From assembly GCA_026421215.1 (NCBI GenBank), contig JAPKBN010000002.1, positions 1-64,000 on the forward strand: a DNA stretch of 64,000 bases. Direction: 5' to 3'. Positions 38,024 through 46,675 of the stretch are shown here, piece after piece. Under the pieces are notes generated by a model, which saw nothing but the letters and a program-made list of their open reading frames with translations, ran no database searches and was not told the origin of the DNA. Source of the DNA: Dehalococcoidia bacterium (GTDB lineage: Bacteria; Chloroflexota; Dehalococcoidia; Lucifugimonadales; Lucifugimonadaceae). Within the stretch, counting starts at the first letter, position 1. Each line of letters starts with the position of its first letter. Position numbers and translations under genes: made by a program.

Positions 38024-38080
38024 GTAGCCATGCCTTTCGGATGGAGGTAATTGAGGTGGTTGAAGTTGGGCGTGTACATT

Positions 38081-38119
38081 CCCTCTCCAAGAGGGAGGGG
38101 ATCAAGGTGAGGGAGAAGT
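38081..38119 (+). repeat. Intergenic repeat copy 2
   Basis: The same family and orientation as 34289-34327. It lies between paralog 3 and the double-cupin gene. The inner CCCTCTCC...GGGAGGGG can pair as a small hairpin. Confidence 0.65.
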
Positions 38120-38155
38120 CTTTCTAATGATCACGCCGTTCCAGGGGAATCAGCC

Positions 38156-39127
38156 TCAAAGTCCCTCGTTGGTCTTCGGAACGTCCATCCAGCTCACCTC
38201 TTCATCAGCCTTCTTCTGACCGCAGACATCGCAGTCAGCGTTCCAGTGTCCGCCAGGTGGCATGGCCACTGCGAAGCGCATCGAAGTCTCTTTACCTTCG
38301 GTCGTGATGTGATGCGTCGTGCCCCGCGGCACCCAGACAAGATCACCCTTGCTGGCGACGAAGGTCTTGCCACCGCTTAACTCCCAGCGGATCTGACCCT
38401 GCTGGACGTACCACCACTCATCGAAATCCTTGTGGAAGTGGGGCATGTTGCCGCTGCCTTCTGGCTGGGTTAGCCAGGTGCCGATATTTCGTTCGTCCGA
38501 GACGATGAACTCGTGCCATTCTTTCTCGCCGTTGTGCTTGGCATTTAGATCATCCAACGTTGTGTGAAGTACTCCGGGCCAATCGGCGTTGTCGATGCGA
38601 GGCGGGATAGGTCCGGTGACCGTGTCTGAGATAGTCAACGATCCCGGTGCTTTGACATCTGCGATACCAAACACATCGGGCGAATCCGGCGCGTGATCGC
38701 AGACATTGCACGGGGAGGCGTAGTGCTCGGCAGGAGGCTGCGAAACGGCGAATCGTAGCGACAACCCATCGCCTACGTTCTTGATGTGATGCACAGAGCC
38801 CCGGGGTACCCACACCACGTCGCCTTCGTGGGCGGTTACTTCTTTACCGCCGGTGTAGTGCCACTGGATCGTGCCGCGCATCACGATCCACCACTCGTCA
38901 AAATCTTTGTGCCAGTGCGGGATGTTGCCTGTGCCGGGGTTGTTAGCGATAAGTGTTCCGTTGTTGCGCTCGTCCCAGATCAATGACTTTGACCACGGGG
39001 CCGGACCCATGGCCTCAACAACGTCTTGTATGCGGGTGTGAATCTTTCCGGGCCAATCGTCATTATCCACCCGGGGCGGAATCGGTCCTTCGACAGTGTC
39101 CGCGATCTTGACTTCGCTCGTGACCAA
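38156..39127 (-). CDS. Double-cupin protein with two CxxC motifs
   Basis: A 323-residue protein formed by an internal duplication of about 155 residues. Each half opens DTVxGPIPPRxDNxDWPG, continues with a cupin core (PHWHKDFDEWW then GSVHHI; PHFHKDFDEWW then GTTHHI) giving His-His-Glu and a later His as metal ligands, and ends with a Cys pair (CNVC and CDVC). The Cys pairs recall the extra iron site of 3-hydroxyanthranilate dioxygenase, a cupin, but overall identity to that enzyme cannot be judged by eye. A metal-dependent dioxygenase or isomerase is plausible. It is on the strand of the enolase array, 132 nt upstream. Confidence 0.75.
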   Translation of the reverse strand: MVTSEVKIADTVEGPIPPRVDNDDWPGKIHTRIQDVVEAMGPAPWSKSLIWDERNNGTLIANNPGTGNIPHWHKDFDEWWIVMRGTIQWHYTGGKEVTAHEGDVVWVPRGSVHHIKNVGDGLSLRFAVSQPPAEHYASPCNVCDHAPDSPDVFGIADVKAPGSLTISDTVTGPIPPRIDNADWPGVLHTTLDDLNAKHNGEKEWHEFIVSDERNIGTWLTQPEGSGNMPHFHKDFDEWWYVQQGQIRWELSGGKTFVASKGDLVWVPRGTTHHITTEGKETSMRFAVAMPPGGHWNADCDVCGQKKADEEVSWMDVPKTNEGL

Positions 39128-39581
39128 AGTGTTCTCCCGAGACTGGGTGTTTTAAGAACGGGCGCGCGCCCACGGTGAAGCGAATGTTACTCCCGAGATG
39201 AGTACGTGAGTAGAGATGACGTGTAGAAATGCAGTGCCGATGCTCCTCGTATAACGAGTCTCAAATAAAAGAAACTTGCTTACACATAACCGGGTACTGC
39301 ATTACCGATCGAATGGCTATCACGACACTTCTATTTTCGATGCTCGTGATGGCGTTCTCAGTCGGCGTGTTTATGGCCGCCATGCGAAGCGCTTTCCAAA
39401 TACGCGCGTTCCGGGGGAGCTTCGTCTGGACTTTCGGCTACTGATGCTTACGCCGTGGGCGGGAGCCTACTCACCTTAACTGGCTATGGTGAGAGGAACC
39501 GTCTCCGGACTTTGCCCGCATGAGTGTGGTGGTTACTTTAGATCCGAACACGCCAGGAACAGATCGCAGGCAGGGAATTGA
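39128..39581. other. Intergenic region with one possible small membrane ORF
   Basis: About 450 nt upstream of the cupin gene and downstream of the GNAT gene. Besides the tentative small ORF at 39313-39444, nothing distinctive was seen. GGGCGCGCGCCC near 39157 is a short perfect palindrome. Confidence 0.4.
39313..39444 (+). CDS. Possible 43-residue single-span membrane peptide
   Basis: The ATG at 39313 opens a frame with one hydrophobic helix (TTLLFSMLVMAFSVGVFMAA) followed by a basic tail with Arg residues and two aromatic residues near the end. This is the shape of real small membrane proteins. No Shine-Dalgarno is evident, and the length allows chance occurrence. Confidence 0.3.
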   Translation: MAITTLLFSMLVMAFSVGVFMAAMRSAFQIRAFRGSFVWTFGY

Positions 39582-40067
39582 CTAGCCTTCTCGGGCCAAC
39601 TTCGCGATGCCCGGCTCGGTTAGCCTGTACGAGAGCCACTCCTCCATGTTTTCGAATCCGATTTGATGGTAAAACTCACGCGTAGGGTTCCAATCTAGGA
39701 CCGATAGCTCAAACCGGGCGCAGCCGCGCTCCTTGGCGATACGGGCCAACTCCGTCATCAGATTCATGCCGAGCCCGTTGCCACGCGCATGCTCCTCTAC
39801 GTACAGGTCTTCTAGGTGCAACCCGGCCCGGCCGTGCCACGTGGAGTAGTTGTGGAAGAACAGGGCGAACCCGACCGCCGTTCCGTCCAGCTCGGCGAGC
39901 AGCGTCTCGAATAACGGCGAATCCCCGAAACTGTCGCGTAGCACATCGGCCTCGGTCAACTGAACCGTTTCTACGGGCTCGTTCTCGTAAAGGGCAAGTG
40001 ACTGAACGAGCCGGACGATCGTCGCCGCGTCCTCAGGAATGGCTGGACGAACGAGTTTTTTTGTCAT
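39582..40067 (-). CDS. GNAT-family N-acetyltransferase (diamine acetyltransferase-like)
   Basis: A 161-residue acetyltransferase. It opens with LVRPAIPEDAATIVRLV, then LEDLYVEEHARGNGLGMNLM (acetyl-CoA-binding R/Q-x-x-G-x-G/A strand) and the ARFELSVLDWNPTREFYHQIGF end seen in spermidine/diamine acetyltransferases and similar small-amine enzymes. The actual amine substrate is not readable. It lies 29 nt after the LarA-like gene on the same strand, probably as its operon partner. Confidence 0.87.
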   Translation of the reverse strand: MTKKLVRPAIPEDAATIVRLVQSLALYENEPVETVQLTEADVLRDSFGDSPLFETLLAELDGTAVGFALFFHNYSTWHGRAGLHLEDLYVEEHARGNGLGMNLMTELARIAKERGCARFELSVLDWNPTREFYHQIGFENMEEWLSYRLTEPGIAKLAREG

Positions 40068-40096
40068 TAGTTACCGCCCTTTTTCGAGATCTGGTC

Positions 40097-41353
40097 CTAA
40101 GAGATGAACGGGATGGTCTGTGGCCCTTCAGGAAGCACGCATATGGACGCATCGCTTCCGGCAGCGTCGACAACCGCCTGAACATCGTCGATAGGTTCGA
40201 AATGAGCCGCTTCTAGCTGTGAATCGGAGAGCCGATCTGCTTTTACCAGCACGCGGGCATGCATCTGGATTTTGGCTTGAATCTGGACCTGCCACTGATC
40301 TGGCTTTGAGTATCCGGGCGCCTCAATCATCTTTAAAAGTGCCGTCGGGTTCGGCCGAGACGAAAGGATCTCCGCGTACGAGCCGTGATCCGGGATTCCG
40401 TCTCGACATTCAGCGGCACACACAATCAGTCCGCCGGGTTTGACCACGCGTACCGCGGCGGACATGCCTTTGACGGCCTGGTATAGGTTCTGGTCGAGGG
40501 GGTACCCGGAATTGCTTGTGATCACCAGATCGAATGGCCGGTCGATATGCTGCATCGAATCGAGCCTTGCCTGGACGCATGCGGCGGCATGCATCGCAAA
40601 AATCTCACCGGCGTACACCCCCGTCACCTGTTGATCACTGTTGAGAACAACGTCCATGCTGAAGTCCGGCGGCGCCGCGCGAGCAATGGCACGCACGTCG
40701 TCATGCACGGGGTTGCCCTCTATCACGCCCCATGTGGCGTTCGGATGGCCGATCCTGGCGGCATCATGAAGCGTCACCACGGTATCGATGCCAGCCAGTC
40801 CTGGGGCGACCATTTTGGGGCCGCCGCTGAATCCGGCGAAAAAGTGTGGCTCCACAAACCCGGTCGTGATGCGTAAATCCGCTCCGACCCACTCACGGTT
40901 CAACTTCACAGGCACGCCATTCCCTATCATTCCGAGATCGTCCAGCGAACTTTCGTCCCGCGCAACGTGATTGACCACACGGCAAGTGGAAGCGATTTCA
41001 TCGCCAAGCATCCACCGTATCTCGTCGTAGGTGTTTGCCCGATGCGTCCCCGTGGCGATCAGGATTGTTACATCTTCCGGCCTCACGACGCCTTCGAGTT
41101 CGTCCAGGATCGCTTGAACCATCAACTGGCGAGGCTGTGCCCGGGTCACATCACATATCGAGATCGCGACCCGCTGCCCCCTGTGGGCGATCTCCTTCAA
41201 AGGCCGGGAATTGATCGGTGACCTGAGGGCGGTTTGCAGGGAGCGTTCGGGCTCCAGTAGCGCCGATCGGAAGGTGGGCGTGATGATGGTGCTACGTTCC
41301 TCTGGCAGATCGAGAGAGAGACGTCCATCTCCGTATGCGAGTGAGACTTTCAG
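40097..41353 (-). CDS. LarA-like nickel-pincer racemase family protein (DUF2088), probable CTG start
   Basis: The first ATG/GTG/TTG in frame is TTG 41200, but the family N-terminus continues upstream: SLAYGDGRLSLDLPEE then SPINSRPLKEIAHRG. The natural start is a CTG at 41353 followed by KVSLAYG, giving 418 residues, close to the LarA length. Motifs are ICDVTRAQP, LIATGTHR, EPHFFAGFSGGPKMVAPG (with the His and Lys that hold the pincer cofactor in LarA) and NSGYPLDQNLYQAVKGM. LarA interconverts D- and L-lactate; relatives act on other 2-hydroxy acids. No larB, larC or larE is in the window, so cofactor supply is elsewhere if functional. Confidence 0.82.
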   Translation of the reverse strand: MKVSLAYGDGRLSLDLPEERSTIITPTFRSALLEPERSLQTALRSPINSRPLKEIAHRGQRVAISICDVTRAQPRQLMVQAILDELEGVVRPEDVTILIATGTHRANTYDEIRWMLGDEIASTCRVVNHVARDESSLDDLGMIGNGVPVKLNREWVGADLRITTGFVEPHFFAGFSGGPKMVAPGLAGIDTVVTLHDAARIGHPNATWGVIEGNPVHDDVRAIARAAPPDFSMDVVLNSDQQVTGVYAGEIFAMHAAACVQARLDSMQHIDRPFDLVITSNSGYPLDQNLYQAVKGMSAAVRVVKPGGLIVCAAECRDGIPDHGSYAEILSSRPNPTALLKMIEAPGYSKPDQWQVQIQAKIQMHARVLVKADRLSDSQLEAAHFEPIDDVQAVVDAAGSDASICVLPEGPQTIPFIS

Positions 41354-41563
41354 CGTATCGGCTTTCGGGCTTTTATATCGGCGTGAATCAGGAAATTATC
41401 TTAACGTTCCCGCCATTGACCGGCGTTGTACCTGTTTGGAGCCTGATTGGTGCAATTTCAGGGTTGGCAGCGACACATACATCGGTTAAATCTTCGGTGA
41501 AGATTAGGTACCGTGGTAAGCATGGCCGTTATTGATCCCTGGACTTCCGGAGATGGAGGCATC

Positions 41564-43009
41564 ATGTCGTCTGATTCACAGGCGTACACATCGGCATCTG
41601 AACTTGCAGAACAGATACGTTCACGTCAGGTTTCACCCATCGAGGTGGTCGAGGCTGCACTACGCCGGATCGACGCATCTCAGCCCATTCTGAACGCATT
41701 CATCACAGTGGCCCGTGATGAAGCCCTGGACGATGCCCGTAAAGCTGAAGATGCCATCGCACGTGGCGGCGACCTTGGCCCGCTTCACGGTGTTCCATTC
41801 TCTGTCAAAGACCTGGTCAACACCCGTGGTGTTCGTACCACGATGGGCTCGCTGATCTTTGAGCACAACGTTCCCGACAGAGACGCCATCGCGGTTGCAC
41901 GATTGCGTGCAGCAGGAGCGATCATGATCGGCAAGACCACGACGCCTGAGTTCGGTCACAAGCCGTTCACGAGGGCGCCGCTGTTCGGCGATACGCCAAA
42001 TGCGTGGGATCGAGACCGCATTGCGGGAGGCTCAAGCGGGGGCGCAGCCGTAGCCGCCGCAGCCGGGCTTGCCCCGTTGAACGTCGGCACTGACGGCGGT
42101 GGTTCCATACGTATTCCGGCGGCCGCCAACGGGATCGTCGGCTTAAAGGCAACACTGGGTACGATTCCGCATGACGCCGCACCCGATTCGTTTGGCGCAA
42201 ATATTTACGTAGGACCCATGACTCGAACCGTCACTGATACTGCCCTGATGCTACAGGCGATGGCCGGTCCGCACCCGTCCGATGCGCATTCCCTAGGAAG
42301 ACGTGCGCAGGACTACGTCAAAGCCGCAGCTGTACCGGGAGATCTCGAAGGCAAGAAGATCGCATGGCGACCATTACTCGGCAACGATGTCGTCGATTCC
42401 GAGGTGCAGGCGATCACGTACGGAGCTGCCCGGGCCTTCGAGGAAGCTGGCGCGACCCTCGTCGAAGTAGATGACGTGTTTGTCACGCCGGAGCCGTTCT
42501 GGCGCGTGCTCAGCCAGGCGGCATGGCGATCGCGCTTTGGAGACTATGTGGATGAGTGGGGAGACCGGATGACACCGACCTTCCTCCGTTCGATAACTGA
42601 GGCATCCGACTATTCGGCGGATGAACTACAGAAGGCGATATACCAGCGGACCGAACTTTTTCGTGAGGTTCAGGGCTGGTTCGATGAGTTTGATCTCGTC
42701 ATGACGCCCACGCTCTCCCGCACTGCCCTTGAGTCTGACATGGACCTGTACGATCCGGTGGTTATCGAGGGGCAAGAGATCGGGATCATCCGTCAAAATT
42801 GGTACCCATACACTCACCCGTTCAATCTCACCGGCCACCCGGCGATCACGCTCCCGGCGGGGTTTGCTGGCGACGGACTGCCCGTAGCCCTCCAGATCGT
42901 GGGGCGCTACGCAGATGATGCGGCGGTCATAAGGGCGGCTGCGCTCTTCGAACAGCTTCGTCCATGGACTGATCGGACGCCAGATATACCTGAGATATCA
43001 GGCCTGTAA
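41564..43009 (+). CDS. Amidase-signature hydrolase
   Basis: A 481-residue amidase-signature enzyme. GGAGG lies four nt before ATG 41564; the frame also extends upstream to GTG 41513. The Ser-Ser-Lys triad is visible: Lys in FSVKDLVNT, and Ser-cis-Ser in DRIAGGSSGGAAVA followed by GTDGGGSIRIPAAANG. PITLPAGF-like AITLPAGFAGDGLPVALQ near the C-terminus is also typical. Members hydrolyse amides including Glu-tRNA(Gln) amidation partners; no gatB or gatC is adjacent, so a catabolic amidase is more likely. Confidence 0.9.
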   Translation: MSSDSQAYTSASELAEQIRSRQVSPIEVVEAALRRIDASQPILNAFITVARDEALDDARKAEDAIARGGDLGPLHGVPFSVKDLVNTRGVRTTMGSLIFEHNVPDRDAIAVARLRAAGAIMIGKTTTPEFGHKPFTRAPLFGDTPNAWDRDRIAGGSSGGAAVAAAAGLAPLNVGTDGGGSIRIPAAANGIVGLKATLGTIPHDAAPDSFGANIYVGPMTRTVTDTALMLQAMAGPHPSDAHSLGRRAQDYVKAAAVPGDLEGKKIAWRPLLGNDVVDSEVQAITYGAARAFEEAGATLVEVDDVFVTPEPFWRVLSQAAWRSRFGDYVDEWGDRMTPTFLRSITEASDYSADELQKAIYQRTELFREVQGWFDEFDLVMTPTLSRTALESDMDLYDPVVIEGQEIGIIRQNWYPYTHPFNLTGHPAITLPAGFAGDGLPVALQIVGRYADDAAVIRAAALFEQLRPWTDRTPDIPEISGL

Positions 43010-43214
43010 GAAGCGATGGACCACAGGTCATGACGGTTGGAAACGGTGAAGATGCAGGATCGAGGGTATGTGGCCGCTAAGCGCCGGACAAGTACGCGAA
43101 TCTCGTCAAAGGCCGTAAATCCCACGGCTCTACAACTAGGGCGCACCGAGCACACCCTGGCGCGGCGAGAGATGCTGCGGGCTTGGCGAGAGTGCGGTTC
43201 TAGCCTGAGTGGGC

Positions 43215-43817
43215 CTATGGTGCCATCACTTCGAACGACCAACTCCCATCCGCCTCTTGACGGTAGACCGCTCTCAGGTGCAACCGGTCCTCTGGCCGAC
43301 CCTGCCAGAACTCCAAGGAATCCGGCGTGAGCCGGTAGCCTCCGTATGTGTCGGGGCGGACCACATCGCCGTCTCCGATGCTTGCCTCGATCTCCGCTTT
43401 AGCGGATATCAGAGCTGCGTGATTGGGCACATCTGAACTCTGGGGCGCTGCCAGAATCGCAAGTTGTGTATTCCGTGGCCGGGACGCCCAGTATCCATCG
43501 GATACTTCGGCGGTCGTTTTGGCCGCCGTGCCGCGAACGCGGACCTGTCGCTCCAACCCAGTCCAAAGAAATACCGCCTCTACCTTTGGATTGAAGTCAA
43601 TATCTCGTCCTTTAGGGCTCGTGTAGTGCGTGAAAAACGTGATCGAGTCTTGATCCCGGGTTCCGGCCATCAACGCCCGTGCGGAAGGTGCGCCATCTGC
43701 ACTTACCGTTGCGAGCACCATCGCCGCCGAGTTTGAGACTCCGGCCTCGGTGGCTTCCTTGAGCCATCGGCGTAGCTCGTCCATCGGGTCGGCGTCCTGG
43801 CAAACGAACTCGAGCAT
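43215..43817 (-). CDS. pdxH: Pyridoxamine 5'-phosphate oxidase
   Basis: A 200-residue FMN enzyme that oxidises pyridoxine or pyridoxamine 5'-phosphate to pyridoxal 5'-phosphate. Conserved steps are DPMDELRRWLKEA, AMVLATVSADGAPSARAL, TFFTHYTSPKGRDI, LERQVRVRGTA, the SRPRN segment and the C-terminal WQGRPEDRLHLR, all in family order and length. ATG 43817 is kept; ATG 43784 is a shorter alternative. Convergent with the amidase gene. Confidence 0.93.
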   Translation of the reverse strand: MLEFVCQDADPMDELRRWLKEATEAGVSNSAAMVLATVSADGAPSARALMAGTRDQDSITFFTHYTSPKGRDIDFNPKVEAVFLWTGLERQVRVRGTAAKTTAEVSDGYWASRPRNTQLAILAAPQSSDVPNHAALISAKAEIEASIGDGDVVRPDTYGGYRLTPDSLEFWQGRPEDRLHLRAVYRQEADGSWSFEVMAP

Positions 43818-43997
43818 TGAGACTCCTGTATGTAACTGAAGCGTGAGTGACCTACATCTTGCGCCACGAAGCGACCGGCATGAAACTGCGGTTCATAACC
43901 GCGGAAGAATTGTCCATCGAACCAGTTCGCCCATAGCCTGCCATGAGTAGTACTCACAAGACAGATAAGGCCAGAAGAATCACAAGGATTTACGGAC

Positions 43998-45446
43998 GTG
44001 GCGAAACTCACCGGAAAGATCATCGATTCAACCACCGGCGCAACGGTCCAGGCTCGAGTTCAGGTGCTCTCGCCAAACGGACTCCAGCTCGCCCCCGCAG
44101 ACGCCATGTGGAAAGTTGGCACCGGGGAGCCCTTCTTCTACTCGGACGGTGATTTCTCAGTGGATGTGCCGCGCGGCCAGTCACGTATCACGGTTGAACG
44201 GGGCACCGAGTATCGGCCATGGACGGGGACCGTCAGCGTCGATAACACCGGGGAGATCGTGGTGCTCGACATCGAGCTTGAGCGTTGGGCGGATCTGCCG
44301 GATCGCGGCTGGCATCCCGGGAACACGCACATCCACTACGACGAGAAAGAGGAGAAGCCGGACGAGCGGCTTAGATACGACTCCCGGGTGGAGGACCTGC
44401 GGATGACGGCGATCTCCATTCTCCGACGATGGGATCTCAACTACGCGACCAACAAGTACCCGCTCGGTGTCCTGAACGACTACACGGACACCCACCACCA
44501 CGTTCAGGTGGGTGAAGAAAACCGTCACAACGACAAGGACGGCTGGTCACGCGGTTACGGCCATGTGATGTTCCTGAACATTCGCAACATCGTGGATCCT
44601 ATTTCACGCGGCGCGCTTATCGATACGTTTGACCCCGACTACCCGCCACTCTCATGGGCCTGCGACGATGCACGGAATCAGGACGGACTGGTGATCTGGT
44701 GCCACAACGGGCAGGGCATGGAGGCGCCTATTGCTGCCGCCCTCGGTAAAGTCGATGCGATCAACCTGTTCGACCCCTACTGGAATGACGTCGAGTACGA
44801 CATCTGGTACCGAATGCTGAACTGCGGGATCAAGATGCCAGCGTCAACCGGGTCTGACTGGTTCGTGTGCTCCGCCAACCGGGTCTACTCGCAGACGGGC
44901 GGAGCATTCTTGTACGACAACTGGCTCGCCGGCATCAAGCGTGGCGAGACCTTCATTACGAATGGACCCGCGATATCGATATCGGTAGACGGCTCGCCTC
45001 CCGGGTCCACCGTGCAGGTGAGCGCAGGCGGTATGACGCACGCGAAGGTGGACTGGTCGTCGCACTACGCCGTGGACACAATCGAGATCGTTCAGGATGG
45101 CTCTGTGGTCAAGCGCGTGTCCACTGACGCTTCTAATGCGACCGCAGGCTCGCTGGAGGCCGACATTCAGATTGGGGCAGACGGTTGGATCGCTGCACGG
45201 CTTGGCTCAACTCAACGAGACTCGTTCGCGCAGGCGTTGTGGGCGCATACGTCGGCCGTCTACATTGACGCTGGTGGTAAGAAGTCGGACGTTCAAGTCG
45301 GATCGGCCGCACTGTTTGTGCGGGACATAGAGGATTCGATGGTCTGGGTCAAGACAAAAGGCCGGTTCTACACCGACACCCAGAGGGCCGAGGTAGTGGA
45401 CCTGTTCGGGCAGGGTCTCGATGTGTACAAGGGCCTTGCGAGGTAA
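43998..45446 (+). CDS. CehA/McbA-type metallohydrolase with N-terminal carboxypeptidase-regulatory-like domain
   Basis: A 482-residue protein. Residues 1-95 look like a beta-sandwich (KLTGKIIDSTTGATVQARV), then a PHP-like metal centre: GWHPGNTHIHYD (about 108-119), TDTHHHVQVG, GHVMFLNIRN, WCHNGQGMEAP and ASTGSDWF. Several are known ligands in the CehA/McbA family, whose members hydrolyse carbaryl-type esters and other substrates. A C-terminal beta-domain follows from about 330. No signal peptide is obvious. The neighbours are a TfoX_N remnant three nt downstream and an aldo/keto reductase. Confidence 0.85.
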   Translation: MAKLTGKIIDSTTGATVQARVQVLSPNGLQLAPADAMWKVGTGEPFFYSDGDFSVDVPRGQSRITVERGTEYRPWTGTVSVDNTGEIVVLDIELERWADLPDRGWHPGNTHIHYDEKEEKPDERLRYDSRVEDLRMTAISILRRWDLNYATNKYPLGVLNDYTDTHHHVQVGEENRHNDKDGWSRGYGHVMFLNIRNIVDPISRGALIDTFDPDYPPLSWACDDARNQDGLVIWCHNGQGMEAPIAAALGKVDAINLFDPYWNDVEYDIWYRMLNCGIKMPASTGSDWFVCSANRVYSQTGGAFLYDNWLAGIKRGETFITNGPAISISVDGSPPGSTVQVSAGGMTHAKVDWSSHYAVDTIEIVQDGSVVKRVSTDASNATAGSLEADIQIGADGWIAARLGSTQRDSFAQALWAHTSAVYIDAGGKKSDVQVGSAALFVRDIEDSMVWVKTKGRFYTDTQRAEVVDLFGQGLDVYKGLAR

Positions 45447-45449
45447 ACG

Positions 45450-45647
45450 ATGGCCTGCGACGGAGGAATTGTCGAGAGAGTACAAGAACTGCTCGTGGGC
45501 CACGCGTGGGTTTCGGAACGTCTTATGTTTGACGGGCTGGCGTTGTCGGCGATGAAGGGCCTGTTGTACGTAGTGTCGGAAGCCCCCGATCTTGACGGAT
45601 GGGTTGTGCCGAACCTTGAATACGCACCGTTTCTACCTGCGAAGTAA
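45450..45647 (+). pseudogene. TfoX N-terminal-domain protein remnant with central deletion
   Basis: The first 35 residues follow the small TfoX_N pattern (VQELLVGHAWVSERLMFDGLAL corresponds to the family's IRELL..VTEKKMFGGLAF). The last residues, WVVPNLEYAPFLPAK, match the family's C-terminal WV....YARSLPPK. Between them some 45 residues of the usual 110 are missing, in frame, leaving 65. The conserved MFGG is MFDG. An in-frame deletion in a decaying gene is the simplest explanation; a functional mini-protein cannot be excluded. It starts 3 nt after the CehA-like gene. Confidence 0.55.
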
Positions 45648-45704
45648 AGACGGAAATCATGGCCGCGTTCAGCTGGCCTGAACAGACCCCGGGAGTAACA
45701 CTAG

Positions 45705-46559
45705 ATGCAGAAACGACCCTACGGCAACACCGGCGAGATGCTCTCGATTATTGGCTTCGGTGGGATCGTGGTGAAAGATGCTGACACTGACGAGTCATCC
45801 CGGCTGGTCAGCGAAGCTATTGATCGCGGGATTAACTACTTCGACGTTGCGCCGCGCTACGGCAACGCGCAGGAAAAACTCGGCCCGGCGTTGGAGCCAT
45901 ATCGCAACGATGTGTTCCTGGCCTGCAAGACCCGCGAGCGGGATGCGGTTAACGCTGAACGTGAGCTGCACGACTCGCTTAAGAAGCTGCGTACGGACCA
46001 CTTTGATCTCTATCAGATGCACAGCATGACGACCGACGCGGACGTAGACCAAGTGCTCGGTCCCGGCGGTGCGCTTGAGACCTTCGTCAAGGCTCGTGAG
46101 CAGGGGCTCGTGCGCTTCCTTGGCTTTTCGGCCCACTCGGTAGAGGCTGCATCCAGGCTACTGGAGGCGTTCGAGTTCAACTCTGTCCTGTTCCCATTGA
46201 ACTGGGTGAACTATTTCGAGGGCGACTTCGGTCCACAGGTCGTTGATCTGGCGGAGCAGAAGGGTGCTGCACGGCTGGCGCTCAAGGCCGCGGCGAAGGC
46301 GCAACTCCCGGATCGTAACGTCAGGACACACGAGAAGTGCTGGTACGAGCCGATTGTTGATCGCGATCTGATGTCGCTGGCAGTCCGCTTCACGCTCTCT
46401 CAGGCGATTACTGCTGCCGTACCGCCCGGAGATTCGGACCTCTGGCGCATGATGGCCGAGATCGGAGAGGACTTCACGCCGATCACCAAAGGTGAGATAG
46501 AAACCCTTAAGAATGAGGCCAAATCAAACACCCCGATCTTCGTTCACCCGGTTGTGTGA
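45705..46559 (+). CDS. Aldo/keto reductase
   Basis: A 284-residue NADPH-dependent barrel enzyme. The catalytic tetrad is recognisable: Asp in NYFDVAPRYG with its Tyr, Lys in VFLACKTRERD, and His in LYQMHSMTTD. RFLGFSAHSVEAASRLL and an AGLRFTLS-like VRFTLSQAITAAVPPGDS segment follow, as in ferredoxin-like small AKRs that lack the long C-terminal loop. Substrate unknown. It ends in a strong terminator, closing the plus-strand group that starts at 43998. Confidence 0.9.
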   Translation: MQKRPYGNTGEMLSIIGFGGIVVKDADTDESSRLVSEAIDRGINYFDVAPRYGNAQEKLGPALEPYRNDVFLACKTRERDAVNAERELHDSLKKLRTDHFDLYQMHSMTTDADVDQVLGPGGALETFVKAREQGLVRFLGFSAHSVEAASRLLEAFEFNSVLFPLNWVNYFEGDFGPQVVDLAEQKGAARLALKAAAKAQLPDRNVRTHEKCWYEPIVDRDLMSLAVRFTLSQAITAAVPPGDSDLWRMMAEIGEDFTPITKGEIETLKNEAKSNTPIFVHPVV

Positions 46560-46619
46560 TCTGGCAACCCGGTGCTTCTAGAGCCTAAGCACACTCCCGG
46601 GCAGGACAAGGACAAAACC

Positions 46620-46651
46620 AAGAAGGCCCGCTCTCACGAGCGGGCCTTCTT
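46620..46651. terminator. Bidirectional intrinsic terminator
   Basis: A perfect 14-bp stem, AAGAAGGCCCGCTC with GAGCGGGCCTTCTT, and a TCAC loop. The T-rich end on the plus strand and A-rich start (T-rich on minus) suit both the aldo/keto reductase and the convergent molybdenum hydroxylase gene. Confidence 0.93.
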
Positions 46652-46675
46652 ATTGATCTAGTTATCCGGTGCTGT

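Noticed and set aside
42999-43330. Plus-strand open frame between the amidase and pdxH
   Set aside because: It overlaps the C-terminal end of pdxH on the other strand and has no Shine-Dalgarno or family likeness.
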